The notes below the pieces were generated by a model. That model was given only the letters and a program-made list of their open reading frames with translations, did not search any database and was not told the origin of the DNA. A stretch of 64,000 nt of DNA from Hymenobacter jeongseonensis (GTDB lineage: Bacteria > Bacteroidota > Bacteroidia > Cytophagales > Hymenobacteraceae): assembly GCF_015694725.1 (NCBI RefSeq), contig NZ_JADQDQ010000002.1:496001-560000 (forward strand). Direction: 5' to 3'. Shown here one piece after another: positions 1-10,317 of this stretch; within the stretch, counting starts at the first letter, position 1, and every line of letters starts with the position of its first letter. The translations under genes were made by a program, and so were the position numbers.

Positions 1-734
1 TCTGGCCCGCCGAAGGCGCAGGCAGACGTGAGCGGCGCGGGTACTTTGATTACCTGTAGCAAGGCGCCAGTGTGCGGGTCGTAGCGGTGCACGGCCCCGC
101 CGCACCAGAGCGCCACCCAGAGCTTGCCCTCCGCGTCGATGGTCATGCCATCGGGCGAGGCGGGCCCTTCGGGAAGGCGAATGATGACCCGCGGATTGGC
201 AATGGTGCCGGTAGCGTTGTCGTAGTCAAACGCCTGCACCGTGAGCGTGGGCGTGTCGATGTAGTACATGGTAGCTTGGTCCAATGACCAGATGATGCCG
301 TTGGAATTGGTGATGCCGCGCAGCATCACGTGCAGGCTGCCATCGGGGTCGAAACGGTAGAGCGTGCCGGCGCTGGGCTTTTGCTCCAAATGAAACGTGC
401 CTACCCAAAACCGGCCGGCCGGGTCGCACTTGCCGTCGTTGAAGCGCAGGTTGGGGTCGGTGAGCGGGTTGGTGAGTAACGTGAGGCGGCCGGTGCGGAG
501 GTCGAGTTGGTGCAAGCCGGTTTGCAGGGCTAGCAGCACGTTGCCGTTGCGCATTGGCGCCCCCGCTCCCACCCGCGCAGTGGTCGGGAAGCAAACGTCT
601 TGGCCGCTTTTCGGGTCGAACACGTGAAAGGCGCGGCCCTCAATGTCCACCCAATACAGCTGCCGGGTTTCCGGGTTCCAAATCGGCCCCTCGCCCAAGG
701 CCGCTTGCACAGATAAAATGGAGTGAGCTTCCAT
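1..734 (-). CDS. SMP-30/gluconolactonase/LRE family sugar lactonase (partial, C-terminus outside window)
   Basis: The reading frame opens with ATG at 734 (MEAHSILSVQAALGEGPIW) and stays open to the left edge, so about 244 residues are visible and the C-terminus is missing. Family features seen are GEGPIW with the metal-ligand Glu, NDGKCDPAGRFWVGT, ITNSNGIIWS and SPDGMTIDAEGKLWVA, the Asn/Asp metal site of the six-bladed SMP-30 propeller. Family members hydrolyse sugar lactones. It lies 16 nt after dgoK on the same strand, so it probably opens D-galactono-lactone to galactonate for the dgo genes. The substrate is inferred from that context only. Confidence 0.88.
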   Translation of the reverse strand, partial: MEAHSILSVQAALGEGPIWNPETRQLYWVDIEGRAFHVFDPKSGQDVCFPTTARVGAGAPMRNGNVLLALQTGLHQLDLRTGRLTLLTNPLTDPNLRFNDGKCDPAGRFWVGTFHLEQKPSAGTLYRFDPDGSLHVMLRGITNSNGIIWSLDQATMYYIDTPTLTVQAFDYDNATGTIANPRVIIRLPEGPASPDGMTIDAEGKLWVALWCGGAVHRYDPHTGALLQVIKVPAPLTSACAFGGP

Positions 735-750
735 ACGCAACGCTCGGGTT

Positions 751-1743
751 TCAGGCGCCAGCCTGCATCAGCCTTTGGTGGTGGAGAACGGCTAATTGCC
801 CGGTGAGGGTGACTTCGACGGCCGTTTTCGTTTCAACGGGGCACCGTTCGGCAATTCCCAGCGTTCGCAGCGCGGCGCTGTAATGCTCGATTAGCACATC
901 CTCACCGGCCAACAGGATGCTGGCGGGCAAGCTGGTGAGCAAGTCGCGGCACTCGCTGCCAATGAGCAGGCCGCTGAGATAAAAATAGTTTTCCTGCTTG
1001 CTGGCTTTTTTGAATAAGTCGTTGGTGCGCACCAGGAAAGCATTGTGCAGCAGGTTGGCGTGCTGGCTGGCGCGCACGCCTTCTTCGAACCAGTGCCGGT
1101 TGTTTTCCTCCTTCAGTTTGCCGCCTTCTTCGACCGAGGTAGCCAGAATGCTGTGCTTCGAGAAGAGCGAAAAAAGCTCGCCCGTCAGGTACGTTTTCAA
1201 GGCCACGGCTTGGCCATCGTACACCCGCACGTGCTTGGCGTGGGTGCCGGGGTGCAAGAAAAGCTGCTCCGCCGCCGTGGTTTCGAAGCGGCAGCCAACG
1301 AGCTGCACTTCTTCGCCGCGCATCACGTCGTCGTCGCTTCTGATGCCCGAAACCAGCAGCGTGGGGTGGTTAAAATCGGGGCTGGGGGGCAGGATTTCCG
1401 TTACCAAATCCGAGCCGTCGGTGGCAAAGGGTAGCGGTTTATACGGTAACTCTTTCATGCCAATGGTGGAGGACGCCATGCCGGAAATCACCACTGGAAT
1501 ACTCTCCAATGAGGTTTTAACGGTTTCTTCCAGCATCTTCAGGTGTTTTTGCAGAATGGCCAGGTAGAAACGCACGCGGTGCGCCGGTGGCTGGTGGGCC
1601 TGCTTCCACAGCTCCGCTGTGGAAGCATTGCCTTCTTTGGAGCTAGCCTCGGCCAGCACCTTCAGCCCCTCGCGCTCCACCAGCCGCAACCGGAAGGAGG
1701 AGGTGCCCCAATCGCAGCTAAGAAAGGTGGTTGTGGGGTTCAT
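751..1743 (-). CDS. dgoK: 2-dehydro-3-deoxygalactonokinase
   Basis: This 330-residue protein phosphorylates 2-keto-3-deoxy-galactonate to the 6-phosphate using ATP, the second step of the De Ley-Doudoroff galactonate pathway. The N-terminus SCDWGTSSFRLRLVE matches the DgoK phosphate-binding start, and the later segments HPGTHAKHVRV and GELFSLFS are typical of the family. I chose ATG 1743 (MNPTTTF) because the frame extends only nine odd residues further upstream, toward an inverted repeat. It is downstream of dgoD, separated by that repeat, and 16 nt before the lactonase. Confidence 0.9.
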   Translation of the reverse strand: MNPTTTFLSCDWGTSSFRLRLVEREGLKVLAEASSKEGNASTAELWKQAHQPPAHRVRFYLAILQKHLKMLEETVKTSLESIPVVISGMASSTIGMKELPYKPLPFATDGSDLVTEILPPSPDFNHPTLLVSGIRSDDDVMRGEEVQLVGCRFETTAAEQLFLHPGTHAKHVRVYDGQAVALKTYLTGELFSLFSKHSILATSVEEGGKLKEENNRHWFEEGVRASQHANLLHNAFLVRTNDLFKKASKQENYFYLSGLLIGSECRDLLTSLPASILLAGEDVLIEHYSAALRTLGIAERCPVETKTAVEVTLTGQLAVLHHQRLMQAGA

Positions 1744-1764
1744 GTTTCGAATTAAAATCCAGTT

Positions 1765-1850
1765 CGTCATGCAGAGCGCAGCGAAGCATCTCGCTCGGGG
1801 TAACTAATTAGTCGAAGCACGCGAGATGCTTCGCTGCGCTCTGCATGACG
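1765..1850. repeat. Family A inverted repeat, copy 1
   Basis: Two perfect 30-bp arms (1765-1794 and 1821-1850) with core CATGCAGAGCGCAGCGAAGC flank a 26-nt loop. It lies between dgoD and dgoK inside a same-strand operon, so it is not simply a terminator. Related copies at 6081, 8426, 16051, 25679, 26937, 30565, 33198, 35395 and 61325 are listed separately. Confidence 0.9.
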
Positions 1851-1869
1851 TTCTTTTTCACTGTTCTTT

Positions 1870-3018
1870 CTACCACTCCGCTACGCTCCCGTCTTCGTTG
1901 CGCCAGATGGGATTGTGCCAGTTGTGGCCGATGGCGGCGCGGCTCAGCAGGTATTCTTCGTTGATTTCGATGCCTAACCCCGGCCCTTCCGGAATCTTGC
2001 AAAAGCCCTTTTCGTAATCGAACACCGTTTTATCGACCAGGTAATCGAGCAAATCGTTTTCGCGGTTGTAGTGAATGCCCAGACTCTGCTCCTGAATGAA
2101 GGCGTTGTGGCAGGTGGCATCCACTTGCAGGCAGGCGGCCAGCGCAATGGGCCCCAGCGGGCAGTGCGGCGCGGCGGCCACATCGAAAGCCTCGGCCATG
2201 CTGATGATTTTCTTGCACTCGGTGATGCCACCGGCGTGCGAGAGGTCGGGCTGTATGATGTCGACGTAGCCATCGATGAGCAGCTGCTTGAAATCCCAGC
2301 GCGAAAACATCCGCTCGCCCGTGGCAATGGGAATGGAGCAGTGGTTGGCAATGTCACGCAGGGCCTCGTTGTTCTGCGGCAGCACGGGCTCTTCGATGAA
2401 CATAGGGCGGTAGGCTTCCAGCTCCTTGGCCAGCACCTTGGCCATGGGTTTGTGCACGCGGCCGTGGAAATCGATGCCAATGCCCAGACCCGGCCCGCCG
2501 GCTTCGCGCACGGCCGCGATGCGGGCCAGGGCCAGGTCGATTTTCTCAAAGGAGTCAACGTAATCCATTTCGCCGGTGGCGTTCATTTTCACGGCGGTGA
2601 AGCCTTTGGCTACCATGTTGGCCGCCGCGATTCCTACCTCGGTGGGCCGGTCGCCGCCAATCCAGGTGTACACGCGCATCACATCCCGCACCCGGCCGCC
2701 CAGCAGCTGGTGAATCGGGGCGTTGTGGTACTTGCCTTTGATGTCCCACAGCGCCTGGTCGATGCCGGCGATGGCCGACATGAGGATGGGGCCGCCGCGG
2801 TAGAAGCCGCCGCGGTACATCACCTGCCAATGGTCTTCGATGTTGAGCGGGTTTTTGCCGAGGAGGTTTTCCATCAGCTCGGCCACGGCTGCGGCTACGG
2901 TGGCGGCTTTTCCTTCAATCACCGGCTCGCCCCAGCCCACGAAGCCGGCGTCGGTTTCTATTTTGAGAAACAGCCAGCGCGGCGGCACTTGGTAGAGGGT
3001 GAAGCGGGTGATTTTCAT
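1870..3018 (-). CDS. dgoD: D-galactonate dehydratase
   Basis: This 382-residue enolase-superfamily enzyme dehydrates D-galactonate to 2-dehydro-3-deoxy-galactonate. The DgoD-type signatures appear in order: [14 protein letters not shown] (first metal Asp), [22 protein letters not shown] and [11 protein letters not shown]. The length equals the family norm. Its start codon overlaps the dgoA stop by 4 bp (ATGA), so the two are translationally coupled. Close mandelate-racemase relatives such as gluconate or arabinonate dehydratase cannot be fully excluded, but the dgoA and dgoK neighbours make galactonate the best call. Confidence 0.92.
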   Translation of the reverse strand: MKITRFTLYQVPPRWLFLKIETDAGFVGWGEPVIEGKAATVAAAVAELMENLLGKNPLNIEDHWQVMYRGGFYRGGPILMSAIAGIDQALWDIKGKYHNAPIHQLLGGRVRDVMRVYTWIGGDRPTEVGIAAANMVAKGFTAVKMNATGEMDYVDSFEKIDLALARIAAVREAGGPGLGIGIDFHGRVHKPMAKVLAKELEAYRPMFIEEPVLPQNNEALRDIANHCSIPIATGERMFSRWDFKQLLIDGYVDIIQPDLSHAGGITECKKIISMAEAFDVAAAPHCPLGPIALAACLQVDATCHNAFIQEQSLGIHYNRENDLLDYLVDKTVFDYEKGFCKIPEGPGLGIEINEEYLLSRAAIGHNWHNPIWRNEDGSVAEW

Positions 3019-3659
3019 GGGGCGACGGTGAGCGGCGGAGCAACCGCCTGCACGAACTGCTCGGCCCGGGCCGTGAGCTGCTGCAGGTAGTCGTCGGTGA
3101 CGGGCTGGCTGGTGTCGACCAAGGCACTGCCTAGCCCGAAGGCCACGGCGCCAGCTTTTTGGAAATCCTGAATGTTGTTGAGCGAAACGCCGCCCGTGGG
3201 CATCAGGGGAATGAAGGGCAGCGGGCCGGCAATGTCCTTGAAATACGTGGCGCCCACGGAGGCGGGAAATACCTTGATGATGTCGCCGCCGAACTCGTAG
3301 GCCGCCAGGATTTCGGTGGCGGTGAAGGCGCCCGGAATGCTCACGGCGCCGTAGCGCTTGGTCATCCGAATGGTCTTTTTGTTGAGCGTGGGCGAGATGA
3401 TGTATTGAGCCCCGGCCAGCAACGCGGCGCGGGCGGTTTCGGGGTCGAGCACGGTGCCGGCGCCTACCAGCACTTTGCCGGTCATCGCACTCGAAATCTC
3501 CTCAATGGCAGCCAGCGCACCGGGCGAATTCAGGGTAATTTCCATGGTCCGCACGCCGCCTTCGTGCAGGGCCTGCGCAATTTTCAGCACGTCCTGCGGG
3601 TTGGCCCCGCGGACGATGGCCACCAGTTTATGTTCCAGAATATGCGCTAATGCCGTCAT
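3015..3659 (-). CDS. dgoA: 2-dehydro-3-deoxy-6-phosphogalactonate/gluconate aldolase
   Basis: This is a KDPG/KDPGal-type class I aldolase of 214 residues that cleaves the phosphorylated keto-deoxy sugar acid to pyruvate and glyceraldehyde 3-phosphate. Seen: VAIVRG, the catalytic-Glu segment [18 protein letters not shown], the Schiff-base-lysine segment IKVFPAS, and [10 protein letters not shown] near the C-terminus. ATG 3659 ([18 protein letters not shown]) fits the family start; the open frame to 3839 adds 60 residues without family character. It is the first gene of the minus-strand galactonate operon and overlaps dgoD by 4 bp. KDPG versus KDPGal specificity cannot be read from sequence; dgoK and dgoD favour KDPGal. 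Confidence 0.88.
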   Translation of the reverse strand: MTALAHILEHKLVAIVRGANPQDVLKIAQALHEGGVRTMEITLNSPGALAAIEEISSAMTGKVLVGAGTVLDPETARAALLAGAQYIISPTLNKKTIRMTKRYGAVSIPGAFTATEILAAYEFGGDIIKVFPASVGATYFKDIAGPLPFIPLMPTGGVSLNNIQDFQKAGAVAFGLGSALVDTSQPVTDDYLQQLTARAEQFVQAVAPPLTVAP

Positions 3660-3867
3660 AGTCGGGTCTGAGAGAGGCCGAGAGGAATCCGGCGTTCTGA
3701 CAACGTAGAACGGGGAAGTCGGGTTAGAGTATTTAACTGCTGAGTCTGACCCGTGCGTCGAAAACCAGCCGCCAAAACCTGGCCGCAACGCGAACCCGAC
3801 AGATACAGTACGTTGGTTACTGCCGGGCCTGGTTATCACGCTGGCTCCTTCACTTTCCGTGTGCGCT

Positions 3868-5181
3868 ATGGTTCCTCAATTCATGTTTGCCACCGGCATC
3901 GAAAACAGCAACCCCACCATCCAAAACGGCACGGTGCGCATGGATGAAATGGCGAAATGCGGGCATTACGAACATTGGCAAAAAGACTTCGACCTCGTGC
4001 AGGAGCTCGGCATTTGCTTTCTGCGCTACGGGCCGCCCATTCACACCACATTTCTCGGGCCGGATAAGTACGACTGGACGTTTGCCGATGCCACGTTTCA
4101 GGACTTGCTGCGGCGCAACATTGCGCCAATTGTGGACCTGTGCCACTTCGGCGTGCCCGATTGGATAGGCAACTTCCAGAACCCGGACTTTCCGGTGCTG
4201 TTTGCGCAGTACGCCAAGGCTTTTGCCCAGCGGTTTCCGTGGGTGCAGCTCTACACGCCGGTAAACGAAATGTACATCTGCGCGCAATTTTCGGCCCTCT
4301 TCGGGTGGTGGAACGAGCAGCTGGCCACTCACACTGCCTTCGTCACGGCCCTCAAGCACATTGTGAAGGCCAACGTGCTGGCCATGCACGCCATTTTGGA
4401 AGTGCGGGCCGATGCCATTTTCATTCAGAGCGAATCGTCGGAGTACTTCCACGCCGAAAACCCCGCCGCCATCCGGCCGGCTGAAATCATGAACGCCCGC
4501 CGCTTTCTGTCGTTGGATTTGAACTACGGCCGCCGGGTCAATTCGGAGATGTACGAGTACCTGATGGACAACGGCATGACCCGCAACGAGTACCACTTTT
4601 TCATGCACAACAACTTGAAGCATCATTGCATCATGGGCAATGATTACTACAAGACCAACGAGCACCGCGTATCGGCCGACGGGAGCACCAAGGCTTCCGG
4701 CGAAATATTTGGTTACCACGTCATCACCAGCCAGTACCACGACCGGTACCGCCTGCCCGTGATGCACACCGAAACCAACCTCTGGCAAGGCTCCGTCGGC
4801 GACGAAGCCGTGAACTGGCTCTGGAAGGAATGGGCCAACGTGCTGCGCGTGCGCAACGACGGCGTGCCCGTGGTTGGCTTCACCTGGTATTCGCTCACCG
4901 ACCAGGTGGACTGGGACACCGCCCTGCGCCGAAACCACGGCAGCGTCAATCCCTTGGGCCTATACGACTTGAACCGCAACATCCGGCCCGTGGGCAAAGC
5001 CTACAAGCAGCTCATTGCCGACTGGAGCCACGTGCTCCCGGCCCACAGCATCTGCCTGCAAGTGCCCATCGTGATGCCGCAGGAAAGCCACCGCATCTGG
5101 GCGCAGAAGCAGGAAGCGCAAATGGAGCAAGCCAGCGCCGATGAATCCACGGCCCAGGCCAATGCTGCTCCCGCCGAATAA
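3868..5181 (+). CDS. Divergent glycoside hydrolase family 1 (beta-glycosidase-like) protein
   Basis: This 437-residue TIM-barrel protein resembles the GH1-like enzymes common in Hymenobacter. The acid/base region reads TPVNEMY (Glu about residue 134) instead of the usual TxNEP, and the nucleophile region reads HTETN (Glu about 302). A Trp-rich segment, GFTWYSLTDQVDWD, matches the GH1 C-terminal aglycone site. No signal peptide is visible, so it is probably cytoplasmic. The final 30 residues are Ala/Glu/Gln-rich. ATG 3868 was preferred over an in-frame GTG at 3859; ATG 3883 is also possible. It is divergent from the dgo operon, so it may release galactosides that feed it, but that is inference. 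Confidence 0.8.
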   Translation: MVPQFMFATGIENSNPTIQNGTVRMDEMAKCGHYEHWQKDFDLVQELGICFLRYGPPIHTTFLGPDKYDWTFADATFQDLLRRNIAPIVDLCHFGVPDWIGNFQNPDFPVLFAQYAKAFAQRFPWVQLYTPVNEMYICAQFSALFGWWNEQLATHTAFVTALKHIVKANVLAMHAILEVRADAIFIQSESSEYFHAENPAAIRPAEIMNARRFLSLDLNYGRRVNSEMYEYLMDNGMTRNEYHFFMHNNLKHHCIMGNDYYKTNEHRVSADGSTKASGEIFGYHVITSQYHDRYRLPVMHTETNLWQGSVGDEAVNWLWKEWANVLRVRNDGVPVVGFTWYSLTDQVDWDTALRRNHGSVNPLGLYDLNRNIRPVGKAYKQLIADWSHVLPAHSICLQVPIVMPQESHRIWAQKQEAQMEQASADESTAQANAAPAE

Positions 5182-5291
5182 TAGAACGACGCCGGCGTTG
5201 AACCGCCAGTAAGCGGCCATGCAGCAGATGTGGCACGGCAGTTGCAAAACGAAGCAATAGCGGCTTTCCTTTTCGCCAGCCGCCCTGCTCC

Positions 5292-6056
5292 ATGAACAAA
5301 CTTGCCTTCAGCACTGCTCTCCTTCTTCTGTGGAGCTTGTCCTTCAGCGCTTCCGCGCAATTTCGCTTCCCCAGCCTCAAAGACCTCAAGTTGCCCACCG
5401 GCATCAAAACGCCTACCAGCAGTACCGGCAACAAAGGCATTGGCGGCCTCGCGAACACAGAAGCCGCCAATGGCCTCAAAGAAGCGCTGTTGCAGGGCAT
5501 TGGCAAAGGAGCCGACCAAGCGTCACAAACCGACGGCTTCTACCGGAACCGCCTCATCCGCATCCCGTTTCCGCCCGATGCGCAGCGCGTGGCCACCACC
5601 CTGCGCAGCATCGGCCTGGGCAGCCAGGTCGATAAGTTCGAGTTGAGCTTGAACCGCGGGGCCGAGGACGCCGCCCGCAGCGCCAAGCCCATTTTCCTGT
5701 CGGCCATCAAAAGCCTGACATTTTCCGACGTTTGGAACATCCTCACGGGCCAGAAAGACGCCGCCACGCAGTACCTGAAGCGCACCACCAGCAGCCAGCT
5801 CACTAGCGCTTTCGCGCCCATCATGCAGCAGAGCCTGAGCAAAGTGGGCGCCACCCGCTACTACACCGACCTGGCCACCACCTACAACCAGCTGCCCCTC
5901 GGCAAGCCCGTGCAAACCGACCTCACTCAATACGCCACCGGCAAAGCCATCGACGGCCTCTTCACGCTCATCGCGCAGGAGGAAGCCAACATCCGCGAAA
6001 ACCCCGTGGCCCGCACCACCGAGTTGCTGCGCCGAGTATTTGGCCGCAACAGTTAA
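5292..6056 (+). CDS. DUF4197 domain-containing exported protein
   Basis: A 254-residue protein with a clear Sec signal peptide (MNKLAFSTALLLLWSLSFSA, cleavage near ASA-Q). The mature part matches the DUF4197 pattern: NGLKEALLQGIGKGADQ, FYRNRLIRIPFP, FELSLNRGAEDAA, KPIFLSAIKSLTFSDVWNIL and AIDGLFTLIAQEEANIRENP, with the C-terminal LLRRVFGR. Function is not established for the family; it is periplasmic by its leader. The gene appears monocistronic, with the family A repeat directly downstream. Confidence 0.88.
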   Translation: MNKLAFSTALLLLWSLSFSASAQFRFPSLKDLKLPTGIKTPTSSTGNKGIGGLANTEAANGLKEALLQGIGKGADQASQTDGFYRNRLIRIPFPPDAQRVATTLRSIGLGSQVDKFELSLNRGAEDAARSAKPIFLSAIKSLTFSDVWNILTGQKDAATQYLKRTTSSQLTSAFAPIMQQSLSKVGATRYYTDLATTYNQLPLGKPVQTDLTQYATGKAIDGLFTLIAQEEANIRENPVARTTELLRRVFGRNS

Positions 6057-6080
6057 GGTAGCGGCGCAGTTCGCAGCGAA

Positions 6081-6190
6081 AAGACGGTCATGCAGAGCGC
6101 AGCGAAGCATCTTGCCCGCCACCACTAAACCAATCATCAGGAATTGCTACCACACGCAAGATGCTTCGTTGCGCTCTGCATGACCGTCTT
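6081..6190. repeat. Family A inverted repeat, copy 2
   Basis: Arms of 35 bp at 6081-6115 and 6156-6190 match except for one position, where G faces T, so pairing as a wobble survives in RNA. Core is the AGAGCGCAGCGAAGCATCT variant. It sits between two plus-strand genes. Confidence 0.9.
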
Positions 6191-6283
6191 TATTCATCAC
6201 AACTTAGACTAGTGCTTCACAGAGGCGCTTAGGTGGCGTATGTTTGCGGCCCTTCAACCGCAACCGTACGCCACCGTCATTTT

Positions 6284-6751
6284 ATGTCCAAACTAACGAT
6301 TCGCAGCCTTGCCGAGCTGGAGGCCTGCGTGGGCCAAGAGCTGGGTGTTTCCGAGCTGCACACCGTCAATCAGGAGCAGATTAATCAGTTTGCCGCCGCC
6401 ACCCTCGACTTCCAGTGGATTCACGTCGATGCGAAGCGGGCCGAGGCCGAATCGCCCTTCAAGGCGACTATTGCTCACGGCTACCTCACGGTGGCGCTTC
6501 TGCCCTACTTGTGGCAGCAAATCGTAACCATTGAAAACCTGAAAATGCAGGTGAACTACGAAATCGAAAGCCTGCGCTTCAACCAGGCCGTGACCGTGAA
6601 CAGCCAAGTGCGGCTGCGCGCCAGCCTGCTGTCGGTAGCCAACCTGCGCGGCATCGCCAAGGCCCGGGTAGGCGTGACACTGGAAATTGAGGGTTCCAAG
6701 AAACCTGCTTATGCGGGCGTGGTCACTTTCCTGTACCATTTCCAAGAATAA
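6284..6751 (+). CDS. MaoC-family (R)-specific enoyl-CoA hydratase-like protein
   Basis: A 155-residue hot-dog-fold protein. The hydratase-2 motif is visible as TLDFQWIHVDAKRAEAESPF followed by KATIAHGYLTVALLP, with the catalytic Asp/His pattern (D...H.D, then IAHG). Family members hydrate trans-2-enoyl-CoA to (R)-3-hydroxyacyl-CoA, or act as dehydratases in polyketide or fatty-acid routes. The N-terminal segment SLAELEACVGQELG is typical of MaoC dehydratases. ATG 6284 was chosen because the in-frame extension to 6233 lacks family similarity. The substrate is unknown and no pathway neighbour is present. Confidence 0.88.
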   Translation: MSKLTIRSLAELEACVGQELGVSELHTVNQEQINQFAAATLDFQWIHVDAKRAEAESPFKATIAHGYLTVALLPYLWQQIVTIENLKMQVNYEIESLRFNQAVTVNSQVRLRASLLSVANLRGIAKARVGVTLEIEGSKKPAYAGVVTFLYHFQE

Positions 6752-6772
6752 TCAGCCGTGAAATAATCTTTG

Positions 6773-6833
6773 ATTCCAGCCCCACAAAAAAGCCCGGCCC
6801 CAACAGGACCGGGCTTTTTTGTGGGGCTGGAAT
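6773..6833. terminator. Long bidirectional hairpin terminator
   Basis: Perfect 25-bp arms (6773-6797 and 6809-6833) include an A-run on the left and a T-run on the right flanking the GC-rich stem GCCCGG/CCGGGC. It would stop the MaoC transcript and shield the WD40 gene. Confidence 0.9.
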
Positions 6834-6922
6834 TCGCGTCATAAGCAACTGATAAAAAGTCGTTCGACTGCTATTAGCTTCGCAGAACACACCCTCTCTT
6901 TTCTGCAAAACATCATTGCTTC

Positions 6923-7999
6923 ATGTCAACCTTACCTAAAAAGCCCAGTGCCACCAGACGCATTTTCGCAGTTCTCCTAGCCCTTGTCCTGCTCCTGACG
7001 GGGGTGCTGGCGTACGCCTACTGGGGGCAAAAACCCCAGCAGGTCGATGGCGGACTGGCTCAATTGCACACCGTATTCAAGGAGCACAAAGCCCACATCT
7101 GGGAAGTCAAGTTCAGCCCCGATGGCGCGCTGCTGGCCAGCGGCAGCATCGACAGCACCGTGAAGGTGTGGAACAAGCAGGGCCAGGTGCTGCTCAATTT
7201 GAAACACCCGACGACTGGGGTTACCACCCTCGAATTCAGTCCCGACGGCAAGGTGCTGGCCAGCGGGGGCTACGACCACGTTATCCGCCTTTGGCAGGTG
7301 GCCGACGGCCGGCTACTCAGCACCTTGCCCGGGCACGAGGGCACGGTCTGGGCCGTGACGTTCAGCCCCGACGGGCGCACCCTGGCCAGCGCGGGCGAAG
7401 ACAAGCTCGTGAAGCTCTGGAACCTGGGCAGCGGCACATTGATTCGCAGCCTGCCCGGCCACCGGCTCAACGTGTGGGGCGTAAAATTCAGCCCTGACGG
7501 TCGCTCCCTGGCTAGCTCCAGCTTCGATAACGACATCCGGATTTGGGACGCCGCCAGTGGGCAGTTGCTGCGCACCCTCACCGGCCACACCGAGGCGATT
7601 CTGAACGTAGATTTCACCGCCGATGGCCGGCAACTGGCCAGCGCCAGCGACGACAAAAGCATCCGGCTGTGGGATGTGACTACGGGCCGGTTGCTGCGCA
7701 CGTTTAAGGGCGATTCGGAGTGTGTGTACTCCCTTGAGTTCAGCCCCGATGACAAGCATATTGCTGCAGCCTACCGCGACAAAACGGCGCTGGGCGAAAT
7801 CGCACAGAATATCCTGGGCCTCTCCCCCACCAACAAAGGCGTCACGGTGCGGATTTGGGATGTGGCCACCGGCCAGCTCCTGCAAACCCTGGCCCAACAC
7901 ACCGACGATGCCTACGACGTAGCGTACAGCCCCGACGGCCAGTGGCTGGCCAGCGCTAGCTCCGACCAAACCGTGGACCTGTGGCGGCTCCGGCGCTAG
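6923..7999 (+). CDS. Membrane-anchored WD40-repeat beta-propeller protein
   Basis: A 358-residue protein with a basic N-terminus, one hydrophobic segment (about residues 13-32, FAVLLALVLLLTGVLAYAYW) and seven WD40 repeats. Repeats show FSPDG...LASGS.D..VKVWN periodicity at about 42 residues, consistent with one seven-bladed propeller facing the periplasm. The sixth repeat carries an insert of about 25 residues around GEIAQNILGLSPTNKG. Such proteins are binding scaffolds; no enzymatic motif is visible and the partner is unknown. The stop overlaps the convergent DUF779 gene by 4 bp. Confidence 0.88.
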   Translation: MSTLPKKPSATRRIFAVLLALVLLLTGVLAYAYWGQKPQQVDGGLAQLHTVFKEHKAHIWEVKFSPDGALLASGSIDSTVKVWNKQGQVLLNLKHPTTGVTTLEFSPDGKVLASGGYDHVIRLWQVADGRLLSTLPGHEGTVWAVTFSPDGRTLASAGEDKLVKLWNLGSGTLIRSLPGHRLNVWGVKFSPDGRSLASSSFDNDIRIWDAASGQLLRTLTGHTEAILNVDFTADGRQLASASDDKSIRLWDVTTGRLLRTFKGDSECVYSLEFSPDDKHIAAAYRDKTALGEIAQNILGLSPTNKGVTVRIWDVATGQLLQTLAQHTDDAYDVAYSPDGQWLASASSDQTVDLWRLRR

Positions 8000-8391
8000 G
8001 CTTGTGATTCGAGGTATTCTTCTCCTTGCAGCGCCGGGGCCATGTCCTTGGATTCTTCCTCGGTAAACAGGCGCGAACGAATCAGAAACCGCACGCCCAG
8101 TGGGATTTCCAGCGAGAAGCTGGCGCCCCGGCCCTTCGTGACATCTACGGTGAGTTGGGTGTGCTGCCAGTACTCAAACTGGCTGGTGCTCATGAAAAAG
8201 TCGCAGCCGTGAATCTGGCCTAGCCACACGTCGTTGCCGCCGATGCGGAACTCGCCCTTGGCAAAGCACATGGGCGAGGAGCCGTCGCAACACCCGCCGC
8301 TTTGGTGGAACATGAGCGGGCCGTTTTCGTCGCGCAGCAGGTCAATGGTAGCCTCAGCGGCTTGGGTTACGAGGACGCGGGGAGTAGGCAT
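7996..8391 (-). CDS. DUF779 domain-containing protein
   Basis: A 131-residue DUF779 protein: VLVTQAAEATIDLLRDENGP, the Cys-rich motif HQSGGCCDGSSPMC, then the IGGNDVWLGQIHGCDFFMS, TQLTVDVTKGRGASFSLE and RFLIRSRLFTEEE segments. The family is known to sit beside acetaldehyde or aldehyde dehydrogenase genes, as here, where it follows the 509-residue dehydrogenase on the same strand. The SGGCCDG motif suggests metal or thiol chemistry; the precise role is unknown. It is convergent with the WD40 gene. Confidence 0.9.
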   Translation of the reverse strand: MPTPRVLVTQAAEATIDLLRDENGPLMFHQSGGCCDGSSPMCFAKGEFRIGGNDVWLGQIHGCDFFMSTSQFEYWQHTQLTVDVTKGRGASFSLEIPLGVRFLIRSRLFTEEESKDMAPALQGEEYLESQA

Positions 8392-8425
8392 TGAGTGGAA
8401 AGTTGAACGGGGGATTGAAAAAACA

Positions 8426-8530
8426 GAACGTCATGCTGAGCGCAGTCGAAGCATCTCTACTGCAACAGTAATCCAATTAATTAGATTAGTTAAGCGGGAG
8501 AGATGCTTCGACAAGCTCAGCATGACGTTC
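8426..8530. repeat. Family A inverted repeat, copy 3 (chimeric arms)
   Basis: Left arm 8426-8458 carries the GCGCAGTCGAAG core, while right arm 8499-8530 is the complement of the GCTTGTCGAAG variant. The outer and inner portions pair perfectly, with a small mismatched bulge in the core. It lies between aldehyde dehydrogenase and DUF779, inside a likely operon. Confidence 0.9.
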
Positions 8531-8577
8531 TACTTTAACTGACGGGCTTCTACTACGTCAGTCAGCTACCAACTGGC

Positions 8578-10107
<1,530 letters not shown>

Positions 10108-10317
10108 GACGTTGTAAAAAGAAAAGGTTGAGTGGGTTAGTCAGATGGTAAAGGTCTCTGAATAACCTTTCCTCGGGTTGTGGTATTGTCTTAAAGTGTG
10201 CGGGAATAATCGCAACTTGCCAGAGCAACCCGCCCCACTAGAGGCTACGGTTGCGCATTTTTGCCCTGTCCTACTCCTGCGGCGTCCCCAGCGCCGTGGT
10301 TAACCCAAATCCCACCC

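Noticed and set aside
2071-3090. 339-codon plus-strand frame opposite dgoD
   Set aside because: It is antisense to a clear DgoD. Its His/Gly/Val-rich composition is the usual shadow of GC-rich coding DNA.
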